Source: Shewanella holmiensis (lineage in GTDB: Bacteria; Pseudomonadota; Gammaproteobacteria; Enterobacterales; Shewanellaceae). From it: a DNA stretch of 64,000 nt. Every line of letters begins with the position of its first letter. The stretch's first letter is position 1. The translations under genes and the position numbers were made by a program. The notes under the pieces are model-generated. The model searched no databases. It had not been told where the DNA came from and saw only the letters and a program-made list of their open reading frames with translations. The stretch lies in contig NZ_JAMTCD010000009.1 of the NCBI RefSeq assembly GCF_025370255.1, forward strand, positions 62,001 through 126,000, given 5' to 3'. Below, one piece after another: positions 23,180 through 33,090 of this stretch.

Positions 23180-26100
23180 ATGGCTCGCTTTTTTATTGAT
23201 CGCCCTATTTTTGCTTGGGTGATCTCAATTCTTATTATGCTAGCAGGGATATTGGCCATTAAAGGCCTTCCCGTTGCTCAGTACCCCAGTATTGCGCCAC
23301 CAACCGTGGTGATTACTGCGTTTTATCCTGGTGCATCGGCTAAAACCATGGAAGACACCGTTACTCAGGTTATTGAGCAACGAATGACGGGTATTGACCA
23401 TCTACGTTATATTTCGTCAAGCAGTGACAGTTTTGGTAATGCCACTGTGACGTTAACTTTTAACGCCGAAGCGGATCCTGATATTGCGCAAGTACAAGTG
23501 CAAAACAAACTGCAGGCGGCAATGACATTATTGCCTCAAGAAGTGCAATCGCAGGGTGTTGATGTTAACAAATCCAGTGCTGGATTTTTAATGGTTGCTG
23601 CGTTTGTATCTGAAGATGGCTCGCTAGCAAAAAACGATATTTCTGATTATGTTGCAGCAAACATTCAAGACCCAATGAGCCGTGTACCAGGTGTGGGTGA
23701 GCTGCAACTATTTGGTGCGCAATATGCGATGCGCATATGGCTTGACCCTCTAAAATTGACCCAATACAACTTAACCAGTATTGATGTCATGGCGGCGATT
23801 CGTGAGCAAAATGCCCAGGTTTCAGCCGGTCAACTTGGTGGTGCTCCAGCAATGGCAGGCCAAGAACTAAATGCGACTGTGACCGCACAAAGCCGCCTAC
23901 AAACGCCCGAGCAATTTAAACGTATTATCTTAAAATCTGATACGTCAGGGGCAAACGTTTATCTTGAAGATGTTGGCCGAATTGAGCTTGGCGCAGAAAG
24001 CTATGCTGTTGAATCGTTTTACAATGGTAAGCCTGCTTCTGGATTAGCCTTTAAATTAGCAACTGGCGCAAACGCGCTGGATACCGCCAAGAATATTCGT
24101 GAGCGTTTAGGTGAATTACAAGCCTATTTCCCTGATGGTTTAGAAATTTATTACCCTTACGATACAACCCCATTCGTTGAAAAATCGATTGAAGGCGTAG
24201 TACACACCTTAATTGAAGCAATCGTATTAGTGTTCTTGATTATGTATCTGTTCCTACAGAACTTCAGAGCAACACTGATCCCAACGATTGCAGTACCTGT
24301 AGTATTGCTTGGTACCTTTGCGATTTTATCAGCGACGGGCTTTTCGATTAACTCGCTAACCATGTTTGCTATGGTATTGGCGATTGGCCTGTTGGTGGAT
24401 GATGCCATCGTTGTGGTAGAAAACGTTGAACGTGTGATGGCTGAAGAAGGGTTAAGCCCTCTTGAAGCGACACGTAAGTCGATGGATCAAATCACTGGCG
24501 CACTTGTCGGTATTGGTTTAACCCTTTCAGCAGTATTCGTACCTATGGCCTTTATGTCTGGCTCAACGGGTGTGATTTACCGTCAGTTCTCAATTACGAT
24601 TGTGTCAGCGATGGCATTGTCAGTATTAGTTGCCTTGATTTTAACACCTGCACTGTGTGCCACTATGTTAAAGCCATTGCCTAAGGGTCATACGCATATT
24701 AATACCGGCTTCTTTGGTTGGTTTAACCGTATGTTCGATAGCATGACATCACGTTATGAAGCCAGTGTCGCTAAAATTCTAAAACGTAGTTTCCGTATGA
24801 TGGGCATTTATCTTGTGTTGGTTATTGCAACCGCTTGGATTTTCATGCGCATGCCAACGGCATTCTTACCCGATGAAGACCAAGGTATTTTATTTACCCA
24901 GGCGATTTTGCCCACTAACTCAACCCAAGAAAGCACCGTTAAAGTGCTAGAAAATATCAGTGATTACTACCTTACCCAAGAAGCTGACACAGTAAAATCT
25001 GTTTTCAGTGTTGCGGGATTCAGTTTTGCTGGTATGGGCCAAAATATGGGGATGTCATTTGTTGGTTTAAAAGATTGGTCAGAGCGTGAAGCGCCAGGGC
25101 AAGACGTTAAATCGATTTCTGGCCGTGCGATGGGTTACTTTATGCAAATTAAAGAAGCCATGGTATTTGCGTTCGTTCCGCCTGCGGTAATCGAACTGGG
25201 TACCGCCAATGGCTATGATTTGTATCTTCAAGACAGAAGTGGCCAAGGCCATGATGCGTTAATTGCAGCCCGTAACCAATTGCTCGGTTTAGCAGCGCAA
25301 AACCCTAACTTAGTCGGTGTTCGCCCTAACGGTCAAGAAGATGCGCCAATGTACGAAATTCACATTGATCACGCTAAAGTAAGGGCATTAGGCATTGATA
25401 TTAATAATGCCAATAGTGTACTTGCATCTGCATGGGGTGGTTCATATGTGAATGACTTTATTGACCGTGGTCGCGTGAAAAAAGTCTACGTACAAGGTGA
25501 TGCGAAATACCGTATGCAACCTAGCGATTTAGACACTTGGTATGTGCGTAACTCCAAAGGCGAAATGGTACCATTCTCAGCCTTTGCAACAGGTTCATGG
25601 AACTATGGCTCGCCACAATTACAGCGCTTCAATGGTTTACCTGCGGTGAATATTCAGGGCTCGACGGTTCCTGGTTATAGTACCGGTGATGCCATGAGCG
25701 ACATTGAAAAAATGGTTGAGCAGTTACCACCAGGATTTGGTATTGAGTGGAACGGTTTATCTTATGAAGAGCGTTTATCAGGCAACCAGGCTCCAGCATT
25801 GTATGCATTATCAATTCTGGTTGTATTCCTAGTACTTGCTGCACTATATGAAAGTTGGTCAGTGCCATTTGCGGTTGTGTTAGTGGTTCCGCTTGGGGTA
25901 ATTGGTGCCTTACTTGCAATGAATGGCCGCGGTTTGCCTAATGACGTATTCTTCCAGGTTGGCTTATTAACCACGGTGGGGCTGGCAACCAAGAACGCCA
26001 TCTTGATCGTTGAGTTCGCTAAAGACTTCTATGATAAAGGTGCAGGATTAATCGAAGCGACACTGCATGCTGTACGAGTGCGTTTACGCCCAATCTTAAT

Positions 26101-26347
26101 GACCTCATTAGCATTTGGCTTCGGTGTTGTTCCGTTAGCGCTCAGTACCGGTGTGGGTTCAGGCAGTAAAAATGCCATTGGTACCGGTGTACTTGGCGGT
26201 ATGATGAGCTCGACATTCTTAGGTATATTCCTTATTCCATTATTCTTTGTTGTGGTAGAAAGCATATTCAGCCGCAAGAAAAATAAAGCTGAAGCGGAAA
26301 AAACCTCTGATGCGCCAGCCGAAACAACACATAAGTCTGACCACTAA
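23180..26347 (+). CDS. RND multidrug efflux pump, HAE1 family (AcrB/MexB-like)
   Basis: A 1055-residue inner-membrane transporter, the usual HAE1 size. It starts [16 protein letters not shown] as AcrB does. Proton-relay residues are visible: [18 protein letters not shown] (adjacent Asp pair) and [13 protein letters not shown] (Lys). Porter-domain motifs include [20 protein letters not shown] and [14 protein letters not shown]. The first loop contains [12 protein letters not shown]. It exports amphiphilic drugs, detergents or dyes with the adaptor encoded just upstream. No outer-membrane channel gene follows; a strong terminator ends the operon, so a TolC elsewhere is presumably used. Substrate range cannot be read from sequence. 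Confidence 0.96.
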   Translation: MARFFIDRPIFAWVISILIMLAGILAIKGLPVAQYPSIAPPTVVITAFYPGASAKTMEDTVTQVIEQRMTGIDHLRYISSSSDSFGNATVTLTFNAEADPDIAQVQVQNKLQAAMTLLPQEVQSQGVDVNKSSAGFLMVAAFVSEDGSLAKNDISDYVAANIQDPMSRVPGVGELQLFGAQYAMRIWLDPLKLTQYNLTSIDVMAAIREQNAQVSAGQLGGAPAMAGQELNATVTAQSRLQTPEQFKRIILKSDTSGANVYLEDVGRIELGAESYAVESFYNGKPASGLAFKLATGANALDTAKNIRERLGELQAYFPDGLEIYYPYDTTPFVEKSIEGVVHTLIEAIVLVFLIMYLFLQNFRATLIPTIAVPVVLLGTFAILSATGFSINSLTMFAMVLAIGLLVDDAIVVVENVERVMAEEGLSPLEATRKSMDQITGALVGIGLTLSAVFVPMAFMSGSTGVIYRQFSITIVSAMALSVLVALILTPALCATMLKPLPKGHTHINTGFFGWFNRMFDSMTSRYEASVAKILKRSFRMMGIYLVLVIATAWIFMRMPTAFLPDEDQGILFTQAILPTNSTQESTVKVLENISDYYLTQEADTVKSVFSVAGFSFAGMGQNMGMSFVGLKDWSEREAPGQDVKSISGRAMGYFMQIKEAMVFAFVPPAVIELGTANGYDLYLQDRSGQGHDALIAARNQLLGLAAQNPNLVGVRPNGQEDAPMYEIHIDHAKVRALGIDINNANSVLASAWGGSYVNDFIDRGRVKKVYVQGDAKYRMQPSDLDTWYVRNSKGEMVPFSAFATGSWNYGSPQLQRFNGLPAVNIQGSTVPGYSTGDAMSDIEKMVEQLPPGFGIEWNGLSYEERLSGNQAPALYALSILVVFLVLAALYESWSVPFAVVLVVPLGVIGALLAMNGRGLPNDVFFQVGLLTTVGLATKNAILIVEFAKDFYDKGAGLIEATLHAVRVRLRPILMTSLAFGFGVVPLALSTGVGSGSKNAIGTGVLGGMMSSTFLGIFLIPLFFVVVESIFSRKKNKAEAEKTSDAPAETTHKSDH

Positions 26348-26371
26348 GACCTTGTGAGTTGAGTAAAAATT

Positions 26372-26398
26372 AGCCCAGCTTATGCTGGGCTTTTTTTA
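26372..26398 (+). terminator. Terminator of the efflux operon
   Basis: AGCCCAGC-TTAT-GCTGGGCT followed by seven T, 24 bp after the stop. Confidence 0.93.
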
Positions 26399-26429
26399 TT
26401 GACGATGGTATTATCCCGCCCCCTTGTCG

Positions 26430-26462
26430 AAACCCGCTATCATTTAAATAATGATGGGGTTT
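26430..26462 (+). other. Hairpin in the leader region of yhhQ
   Basis: AAACCC and ATCATT pair with AATGAT and GGGTTT around a short AT loop. The motif lies about 120 bp upstream of the yhhQ start. It does not contain the preQ1-I loop and tail sequences, so I do not call a riboswitch. Confidence 0.4.
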
Positions 26463-26579
26463 AATGAACAAGCCATAATCATAATAAATCTCTGTACAGA
26501 CTTTGAGTGTCAATGCACTTGAAGCCAATTAATTTGCGGGTTCCCTCACCCCGCCTAACCCAAATAAAAAGGCCACAAG

Positions 26580-27242
26580 ATGTTAAAACTTACTCAGACG
26601 CAAACGCGTCGTGCGCTGCTATTTTTAGTCAGCTTTCATATACTGATTATTTGCGCCAGCAATTACCTGGTTCAATTACCTTTTCAAGTGTTTGGTTATC
26701 ACACTACCTGGGGGGCCTTTAGCTTTCCATTTGTGTATTTAGCCACAGATCTCACGGTACGTATTTTTGGCCAACAAGCCGCTAGGCAAATTATCTTTAA
26801 AGCTATGTTGCCCGCTTTAGTTGTGTCGTATTTAGTTGGTGTATTATTCCATCAAGGACAATTTCAGCAGTTTAGTGCCTTATTAGAAATAAACACTTTT
26901 GTCTTTCGTATCGCCTTTGCTAGCTTCGTTGCCTACCTTGTAGGGCAATTAATGGATATCACTGTATTTGCCCAATTAAGACAGGCACGAGCATGGTGGA
27001 TTGCGCCTGCAGCTTCAACCTTGATAGGTAACTTTGTCGATACATTGGTGTTTTTCAGTGTGGCATTTTACGCTTCAACAGATGCCTTTATGGCAGTTCA
27101 CTGGCCTGAAATTGCCACCATAGATTATGGTTTTAAATTAATTGTTAGCTTGGGGTTATTCTTACCGGCTTACGGAGTGTTACTGCGAGTATTACAAGAT
27201 AAATTGCTCAGTACTCACCAGCACTCTGTACGAATTCTATAA
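26580..27242 (+). CDS. yhhQ: Queuosine precursor transporter (7-cyano-7-deazaguanine/preQ0 uptake)
   Basis: A 220-residue protein with about six membrane helices. LPFQVFGYHTTWGAFSFPFV, YLATDLTVRIFGQQAARQII and STLIGNFVDTLVFFSVAFY are characteristic of the YhhQ/VUT-1 family, which imports deazaguanine precursors for queuosine tRNA modification in the inner membrane. The length and C-terminal PAYGVLLRVLQDKL fit. The ATG at 26580 has AGG upstream; no operon partner. Confidence 0.92.
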   Translation: MLKLTQTQTRRALLFLVSFHILIICASNYLVQLPFQVFGYHTTWGAFSFPFVYLATDLTVRIFGQQAARQIIFKAMLPALVVSYLVGVLFHQGQFQQFSALLEINTFVFRIAFASFVAYLVGQLMDITVFAQLRQARAWWIAPAASTLIGNFVDTLVFFSVAFYASTDAFMAVHWPEIATIDYGFKLIVSLGLFLPAYGVLLRVLQDKLLSTHQHSVRIL

Positions 27243-27332
27243 CACGCTATTGCCGCATTGCGGAGATAAGTAGTCATAACAAACCACCTACTTATGTGAA
27301 CTAAATTAGCTCAACATTTCAGTACTACCATG

Positions 27333-27362
27333 GCGTGATAGTGAAAACTATCACGCTTTTTT
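27333..27362 (+). terminator. Terminator after yhhQ
   Basis: GCGTGATAGT-GAAA-ACTATCACGC followed by six T. The remainder of the 27243-27548 gap shows only ordinary promoter-like AT-rich DNA (TATAAT near 27500). Confidence 0.92.
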
Positions 27363-27548
27363 ATTCCCTAATATTGTAAAACCAGCCTACACCTGTACCT
27401 ATCTAAAACACCCTTTCTCGTTAAGCACTTGAAGATACAACAGAGTTTCCGTTCAACTATAGGCTTAAATTAATCATAAACTCAACTGGACAGACCTGTT
27501 ATAATATCCGGCTTTAAATGTCCCAAATACCGCTTGTGGAGAGCTTAG

Positions 27549-28025
27549 ATGTACAATTTAGAAATTCGTGAATTTACCGATGCAACCGACACAGTTTGCC
27601 AACTCATCGCCCAATTGACGCAACAAGTCCCAGAATTAGACTGTCCACACACCCAAGCGGATATTCAACAGCGGTTAAGCGCTACACCTTGCTTAATCTT
27701 AATTGCTTACGTTGAAGGTGAGGCCGCTGGATTCAAATTAGGCTATGCCAGACACGATACTGAGTTTTATAGTTGGTTAGGTGGCGTATTACCCGATTTT
27801 CGTCAGTTAGGCTTAGCTAAATCGATGTTGGAATACCAAGAAAAGTGGGCGGCACATAAAGGTTATGCCACTCTATCTGTAAAAACTCGTAACCACTTTA
27901 ATGCCATGTTGAATATGCTGGTCAGTCGTCACTATCAAATTACGGCGATAGAAGCCGATCAAAGTAATATTAGCCAGCATAAACTGCATTTACAAAAACA
28001 GCTTAATCTGACAGCAAGTCAGTAG
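27549..28025 (+). CDS. GNAT-family N-acetyltransferase
   Basis: A 158-residue protein with a GNAT fold. The acetyl-CoA-binding segment is VLPDFRQLGLAKSMLEYQEK (RxxGxA type), preceded by the strand GEAAGFKLGYA and followed by YATLSVKTRNHFNAMLNML. It transfers an acetyl group to an unknown amine acceptor. GGAG lies before the ATG. It sits directly upstream of the RyhB promoter but ends before it, so there is no overlap with the RNA gene. Confidence 0.85.
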   Translation: MYNLEIREFTDATDTVCQLIAQLTQQVPELDCPHTQADIQQRLSATPCLILIAYVEGEAAGFKLGYARHDTEFYSWLGGVLPDFRQLGLAKSMLEYQEKWAAHKGYATLSVKTRNHFNAMLNMLVSRHYQITAIEADQSNISQHKLHLQKQLNLTASQ

Positions 28026-28081
28026 CCGAGCAGACTTTGAATGATGGTAATGTAAAGCCTAAATAACTTTTTTAATAATGC

Positions 28082-28110
28082 TTGCAAACGATAATGAGAA
28101 TGATTATTAT
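28082..28110 (+). promoter_or_regulatory. Fur box overlapping the ryhB promoter
   Basis: GATAATGAGAATGATTATT (28090-28108) matches the 19-bp Fur consensus at 16 of 19 positions. It lies between TTGCAA (28082-28087) and TATTAT (28105-28110), which are spaced 17 bp apart as -35 and -10 elements. Fur-Fe(II) binding here would block transcription when iron is plentiful. Confidence 0.9.
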
Positions 28111-28116
28111 TTATGT

Positions 28117-28236
28117 GCGTTCCAAAGCTCAGTTTACATTTTAAAGCTTCATCACCTTTATTATTCCGCTGAGTTCGCAAGCACGACATTGCTCACACAC
28201 TCTTTGTGGCCGGATTAATCATCCGGCTTTTTTTTA
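28117..28236 (+). ncRNA. ryhB: RyhB iron-responsive small RNA
   Basis: About 120 nt from the predicted start to the T-run. The core AAGCACGACATTGCTCACA (28180-28198) matches the conserved RyhB target-pairing core known from enterobacteria and vibrios. A strong terminator ends it: GCCGGAT-TAATC-ATCCGGC (28209-28227) plus eight T, which also serves Hfq binding. The Fur box in the promoter fits iron-starvation induction. RyhB lowers expression of iron-using enzymes by pairing with mRNAs; targets here are not determined. The flanking 5' part is not conserved with E. coli. The exact transcription start is inferred from the -10 box. Confidence 0.93.
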
Positions 28237-28453
28237 CCAAAAATCCCATGATAGCTCTGAGTCAAAGATGAATAATCGCCAACGATAAATCTCACATTTG
28301 AGTCGTTACCTCAAACTGGGCATTTTTAGTTGGTAATAAGGCGTATTGACAACTCAACCACCAGCCTATTTTCATTCTTCCTTCATAAAAATTAACACAA
28401 TATCTGGCATAAATAAGCAGCTGCTTTATCGCCACTGCCATTCCAAACTGAGG

Positions 28454-30583
28454 TTAACTAAAATGTAAGCCATCGTAAGGGTTATTGGTGTGTTCATCTT
28501 TGGCTTTGTAGTAAAGTCCAATAATAAACACTGTGCCTTTACCTTCAGTCGATTTCACTTCAATCGTGCCGCCAAGGCGCTTAATAATGCCGTAACTTAA
28601 TGATAATCCCAAGCCTGTACCATCTTTGCGGGTGGTATAAAAAGGATCAAAAATACGGCTCAGCTGCTCAGCACTGATCCCGACGCCTTCATCTTCTACT
28701 TCAATTTTAACCCCTATGGGTTCATCGTTTTGCAGCCAGTCATGAGTTCGGATCCAGATACGCTCTCGAGTGGGCTCTTTTTTGGCTTCAATGGCGTGGG
28801 CGGCATTCACCACCAGGTTAATTAATACCTGCTGAAGCTGCGGACGATTGACCTCAACCGGGCAACTAGCGTTGAGTTCTTTAATCAGCACCACTTGTTG
28901 CTTTTGAATTGAATGACGCACCAATACTAGTACTTCTTCTACAATGGGCGTGACCTGATGCATTTCAATCGGAGCATTAAATTCGCCCGGACGACTGTAC
29001 TGCAATAAACTGCGAATAATGGTGCTGATCCGCCCAACTTGCTGAATAACCAATTCAATTTCTTCTGAAACCTGTTCAGCTTGGTCACCCAGCTCGAATT
29101 TCAATAACTCCATGTTACCCAAAATCACCGCGGTAGGATTATTAATCTCATGAGCGATACCTGCTGTTAACTCTCCTAACGCGGTAAGTTTTTCATTGGT
29201 AACCAATTGCTGACGGGTTTCATTCAATAATGCCACATTGCGTTGTAGCTCTTCCGTTTTATCTTGCAGACTTTTAGTTCTTTGTTCGACTTTAACTTCA
29301 AGCTGTTCTGCCGCGGCCTGAATTTGCAAATTACGACGCTGTAATAAATCCAGCATGCTATCAAACTGTTCGGCTAAATTTGCGAGTTCGTTGTCTCGGT
29401 CTAACCCTAGCTCGCCAATGCGCACATTGCCACCAGATTGCACCGCTTTGACAACGTGATGAATTCGCTCAATCGGTTTTAACAAGCTATATGCGCCGCG
29501 ATAAACCAATAGCCCCGAAATAAACAACACCAACATGAGAATACTGCCCAGTTCGATGATATTTAACAGGTAATTATTGATAAAGGGCCCTTCGGAAAAT
29601 CCGGTATATACCATCCCAATACGCTTACCGTAGATATCAAGCAAGGGAGCATAGGCTGAGATATACCAGTCGTTAAATACAAATGCTCTGTCTACCCAAG
29701 GTTGGCCTCCCAGTAACACTTTTTCTCTCACTTCTTCTGAGACCAATGTGCCCAAAGCGCGATTTTGATCTGAATACTGCGAGGATGAAGCATTTATCGG
29801 TACGTTGGTACTGACTCTCACATTGTCTAAAAATACGGTTACTGTGCCGATAGACAACTCAGGTAAGGTGCCTTTGTCGTAGACCAAGTTACGAATGTAA
29901 TCGACAATCGCAGTATCTCTATTGAGCAAGTTTCCGCCATCAAGATACCAAGATACCGATGAGTCTGGGTTGATAATTGGCAATACACTGCGGCTAATTA
30001 ACCCACGCTTTTCCTGATCTTTTGTGGGTTCAAGCGCCCTTTGAGTCGATTTTAAATCGATGACGGCATATTGCGCTAATTGTGGATCAATCTCTTTTAA
30101 GCGTTTGGGTGACAACACCATCATGCCTGAAGAAGGTGACTTAGTTTTTTTCCGCAACAAAGCATTTAAGTCGGTATCGCCATTAAGCTGTTCCGCGCTG
30201 ACCACCCGCAAGAAGTCTAAACTAAGCTGTTGCTTAGTTTGATTAAGCACTTCGGCAATGGTTTTACGTGCCTGTTGATTGTGCTTATCTTGAAGTAGCT
30301 GTTTAAAAGCGGTTTGAAATGCCCATGAATTTGCCACATGCACCAGTTGTTGCTCTTGGCGATTTTGCACTTGCTCCAGCGTGTTTTCAGCAACGGTTAA
30401 ATCAGCCTTTACCTTCATAAATAGCTGCTGGCTGGTGTAACTAATATTCCAATAAATGGTAATAAAAACTAGGCTAACAAGCGTCAGTAGAATAGGGAGC
30501 AGTGTTAAAATTAATAACCGATAACGCACTTTGGCTTGCATTTGCTGCCAACTGATATTAAAAATTCGCTTAAAAAAAGACAC
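28454..30583 (-). CDS. Membrane sensor histidine kinase (cache-HAMP-HisKA-HATPase)
   Basis: A 709-residue protein: membrane helix 1 at about 22-44, a periplasmic cache-like sensor of roughly 290 residues (IDPQLAQYAVID; DRAFVFNDWYISAYAPLLD; RIGMVYTGFSEGPF), helix 2 at about 342-361, HAMP (LLKPIERIHHVVKAVQSG), and a coiled coil to 465. HisKA follows with phosphoacceptor His478 in TAGIAHEINNPTAVILGN, then HATPase with QVLINLVVNAAHAI, VEDEGVGISAEQ and GTGLGLSLSYGIIKRLGG. It starts 2 bp after the response-regulator stop, so the two form an operon and a cognate pair. The periplasmic ligand is unknown; the divergent tupABC-moco operon suggests an oxyanion-linked signal, which is inference. Confidence 0.93.
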   Translation of the reverse strand: MSFFKRIFNISWQQMQAKVRYRLLILTLLPILLTLVSLVFITIYWNISYTSQQLFMKVKADLTVAENTLEQVQNRQEQQLVHVANSWAFQTAFKQLLQDKHNQQARKTIAEVLNQTKQQLSLDFLRVVSAEQLNGDTDLNALLRKKTKSPSSGMMVLSPKRLKEIDPQLAQYAVIDLKSTQRALEPTKDQEKRGLISRSVLPIINPDSSVSWYLDGGNLLNRDTAIVDYIRNLVYDKGTLPELSIGTVTVFLDNVRVSTNVPINASSSQYSDQNRALGTLVSEEVREKVLLGGQPWVDRAFVFNDWYISAYAPLLDIYGKRIGMVYTGFSEGPFINNYLLNIIELGSILMLVLFISGLLVYRGAYSLLKPIERIHHVVKAVQSGGNVRIGELGLDRDNELANLAEQFDSMLDLLQRRNLQIQAAAEQLEVKVEQRTKSLQDKTEELQRNVALLNETRQQLVTNEKLTALGELTAGIAHEINNPTAVILGNMELLKFELGDQAEQVSEEIELVIQQVGRISTIIRSLLQYSRPGEFNAPIEMHQVTPIVEEVLVLVRHSIQKQQVVLIKELNASCPVEVNRPQLQQVLINLVVNAAHAIEAKKEPTRERIWIRTHDWLQNDEPIGVKIEVEDEGVGISAEQLSRIFDPFYTTRKDGTGLGLSLSYGIIKRLGGTIEVKSTEGKGTVFIIGLYYKAKDEHTNNPYDGLHFS

Positions 30584-30585
30584 AG

Positions 30586-31962
30586 TTACCCTTCCTCTTG
30601 CTCATCAGAAGTATGCCCTAGCCAATCTTTGTACTTTCTATCTAACGTTTTGCGAGACACTCCTAGATCTCTTGCTGCGGCAGACTTATTCCCTTCATGG
30701 GCATCGACTACTTTGGTGACATGCTCTTTTTCAACGGCTTTCAAAGTCCAATCCAGTGGATAACCGCTGTTTTCAATGGTTTCAGTCGTAGCTGATTTTT
30801 TCCAATATTCCGCCGGCGGCTTGCCCAACAAAATGCAACGCTCAATCATGTTTTTCAATTCACGAATATTACCCGGCCACTCATGTTGCTTTAATACTTG
30901 TAGGTCTTCATGACTCCAGAGCACAGGTTTAATGCCTAAATCTTTGGAGATTTGAACAGTAAAATGATGCGTTAATTCAACCACATCTTCTGGTCTAGCA
31001 CGTAAAGGCGGGATCAAAATATTCAACACATTTAAGCGGTAATAGAGGTCACGACGAAAATGCCCACTTTCAACTTCTTCCACCAGCAAACGGTTAGTGG
31101 CGGCCACCACTCGCACATCAATATTGACCTCTTTTTCACTACCAACGGGCCGAATAGCACGCTGCTCTAGTACCCGTAATAATGCAGTTTGCATATTCAT
31201 TGGCATTTCACCAATCTCGTCCAAAAAGATGGTGCCACCCGAGGCAAAATTAAATAATCCTTCCCGTGAGGTTTTAGCGCCAGTAAATGAACCGGCAATA
31301 TGACCAAACAATTCACTGGCTAATAACTCTGGTGCAATGGCACCACAATTTACCGGAACAAACGGGCCAGTTCGCCCACTTAATTGATGTAACTGCCGAG
31401 CGACAAGCTCTTTACCTGTACCAGACTCTCCCTCAATCAATACCACTGCATTGGTCGGCGCCACACGCTCAATAACTTGTTTCACTTCATTAATAGCGTC
31501 ACTACTGCCAATGATCGTTGACGATTGACCATGGGAAAGCTCACGTTTTAACATAAAGTTTTCACGTTTAAGTAAGCGTTTTTCAATACAGCGATCAACT
31601 GCCGTCATCATCTGCTCAAGATGAAACGGCTTCATAATAAAATCAGATGCTCCCGCCCGTAAGGCTTTAATGGCAACATCCATATCAGCATAGCCCGTCA
31701 TAAAAATAATATCGGATTGACGGTCGGTGTCATCTAACGCTTCATGCCACTCAATGCCTGAACGATCGGGTAAACGAATATCAACAATTAATACATCAAA
31801 ATGTCCCTGACTGCGAAGTAGCTCGGCTTCGGCAATTGTTGATGCTGTCTCCACAAAAGCGAATTTTTTTAGCATCGCTTTGGATAAAAAACTACGCATA
31901 CCGGGTTCATCATCAACAATTAACACTGACATGCTGGTATTCACACTGGTAGACATACTCAT
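30586..31962 (-). CDS. Sigma-54-dependent response regulator (NtrC/AtoC class)
   Basis: A 458-residue protein: receiver domain at 12-125 (VLIVDDEPGM; phosphoacceptor Asp61 in VLIVDIRLPD; Lys in FIMKPF), AAA+ domain at about 150-385 with Walker A GESGTGKE (178-185) and the sigma-54-contacting loop GSFTGA (224-229) instead of the common GAFTGA, then a C-terminal Fis-type helix-turn-helix (GNKSAAARDLGVSRKTLDRK). It activates sigma-54 promoters after phosphorylation by the kinase encoded downstream. A close -24/-12 match lies in front of the divergent tupA gene. Family members include DctD and AtoC; the actual regulon is unproven. Confidence 0.93.
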   Translation of the reverse strand: MSMSTSVNTSMSVLIVDDEPGMRSFLSKAMLKKFAFVETASTIAEAELLRSQGHFDVLIVDIRLPDRSGIEWHEALDDTDRQSDIIFMTGYADMDVAIKALRAGASDFIMKPFHLEQMMTAVDRCIEKRLLKRENFMLKRELSHGQSSTIIGSSDAINEVKQVIERVAPTNAVVLIEGESGTGKELVARQLHQLSGRTGPFVPVNCGAIAPELLASELFGHIAGSFTGAKTSREGLFNFASGGTIFLDEIGEMPMNMQTALLRVLEQRAIRPVGSEKEVNIDVRVVAATNRLLVEEVESGHFRRDLYYRLNVLNILIPPLRARPEDVVELTHHFTVQISKDLGIKPVLWSHEDLQVLKQHEWPGNIRELKNMIERCILLGKPPAEYWKKSATTETIENSGYPLDWTLKAVEKEHVTKVVDAHEGNKSAAARDLGVSRKTLDRKYKDWLGHTSDEQEEG

Positions 31963-32058
31963 TACCGCTCCGGTTGGACATTTTGACTCAATTTGAACTC
32001 ACTTTAGCACCTTATGATACAAGTTAGGTCAGTATGAACCACTGAAAAGTGACCTTGG

Positions 32059-32069
32059 GACAATTTGTC
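32059..32069. promoter_or_regulatory. Palindrome, candidate activator site upstream of the tup promoter
   Basis: GACAATTTGTC is symmetric around its centre and lies about 80 bp upstream of the -24 element, a usual distance for a sigma-54 activator site. A partly similar GGACATTTTGACT occurs at 31976-31988. Inferred only. Confidence 0.3.
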
Positions 32070-32146
32070 TTATGTGTTTTTCATCACCGTGGGATCTGCT
32101 TCACAAATTAAGCTTTTGGCGTGAACTGAATTTGCACTTAAAGCAG

Positions 32147-32163
32147 TTGGCATTTAACTTGCT
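32147..32163 (+). promoter_or_regulatory. Sigma-54 (-24/-12) promoter upstream of tupA
   Basis: TTGGCATTTAACTTGCT matches the TTGGCAYRNNNNTTGCW consensus at all but one position, with exact GG-to-GC spacing. It reads toward tupA, 94 bp before its start codon, in the gap shared with the sigma-54 activator operon. Confidence 0.75.
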
Positions 32164-32256
32164 AGCCATTGGGCTACATTAGCTGTTATTTACCTTAGGG
32201 TTAATGTTCTTTGCATTAAATAATGCCATATAACCACTGTATAAAAGGATAGATTC

Positions 32257-33090
32257 ATGTTTAAAAAAATCGCCTGTATTACCGCCTCATTTAGCATAAT
32301 GAGTAGCTTGGCTTTTAGCCCGTTTTTACAAGCTCATGAGCACGAAGCGCATAGTGTTATCAAACTAGCCACCACCACCAGCACTGAAAACTCAGGTTTA
32401 TTAAGCGCATTGTTACCTACGTTTGAAAAAAAATCGGGTTATTCGGTACAAGTTATTGCGACCGGAACAGGGCAAGCCATTAAACTTGCAAGCCAGGGTG
32501 ATGTTGATATTGTTATGACACATGCTCCAGTGGCTGAAGCTAAGTTTGTTGCAGATGGGTATGGCGTACAACCACGTGGTTTAATGGAAAATGATTTTGT
32601 GGTACTTGGACCTAAAAATGATCCTGCAGGTGCCCATGATGCTAAAAGTGTGCTTGAAGCGTTTGAGCGTATTGCAGCAAAACCCAGCGCCTTTATCTCA
32701 CGGGGTGATAACTCTGGCACTCACATGAAAGAGTTAGAGATATGGCAGCAAGCTAACGTAAAAACCGATTTTGCAGGTTATACTTCAGTAGGCCAAGGTA
32801 TGGGTAAAACCTTATTAATGGCTAACGAGTTACAAGCTTACACGTTAACAGACCGTGGTACTTTTGTGGCTTTTAAGGCTAAACTGGATTTAACCATTAG
32901 TTTTGAAGGTGGCAAAGAGTTAGCGAATCCTTATCAAGTGATGCTAATCAACCCGACAAAATACCCAGAGCTAAATCATCAAGGTGCACAAGCATTAAGT
33001 GACTGGTTAATCAGTCCGGAAGCACAAAAAATGATTAATGAATTCACAGTGCAAGGAGAGCAATTGTTTAAGGCAACTTATCAAAAATGA
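32257..33090 (+). CDS. tupA: Tungstate ABC transporter, periplasmic substrate-binding protein
   Basis: A 277-residue protein with a signal peptide ending FLQA at residue 26. The mature N-terminus has KLATTTSTENSGLL, the TTTS oxyanion-binding motif of the TupA family, and further on SRGDNSGTHMKELEIW, also typical. TupA proteins bind tungstate very tightly and molybdate more weakly; the family can be told from ModA by these motifs. AAAGGAT precedes the ATG. The next gene overlaps by 4 bp. The histidine-rich start of the mature chain (HEHEAH) is unusual. Confidence 0.92.
   Translation: MFKKIACITASFSIMSSLAFSPFLQAHEHEAHSVIKLATTTSTENSGLLSALLPTFEKKSGYSVQVIATGTGQAIKLASQGDVDIVMTHAPVAEAKFVADGYGVQPRGLMENDFVVLGPKNDPAGAHDAKSVLEAFERIAAKPSAFISRGDNSGTHMKELEIWQQANVKTDFAGYTSVGQGMGKTLLMANELQAYTLTDRGTFVAFKAKLDLTISFEGGKELANPYQVMLINPTKYPELNHQGAQALSDWLISPEAQKMINEFTVQGEQLFKATYQK

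Noticed and set aside
26430..26462. A preQ1 riboswitch ahead of the queuosine precursor transporter
   Set aside because: Only a hairpin is seen; the conserved preQ1-I loop and A-rich tail are not present.
32117..32137. A second -24/-12 promoter (TTGGCG followed by TTTGCA)
   Set aside because: The spacing between the GG and GC elements is too long for sigma-54.
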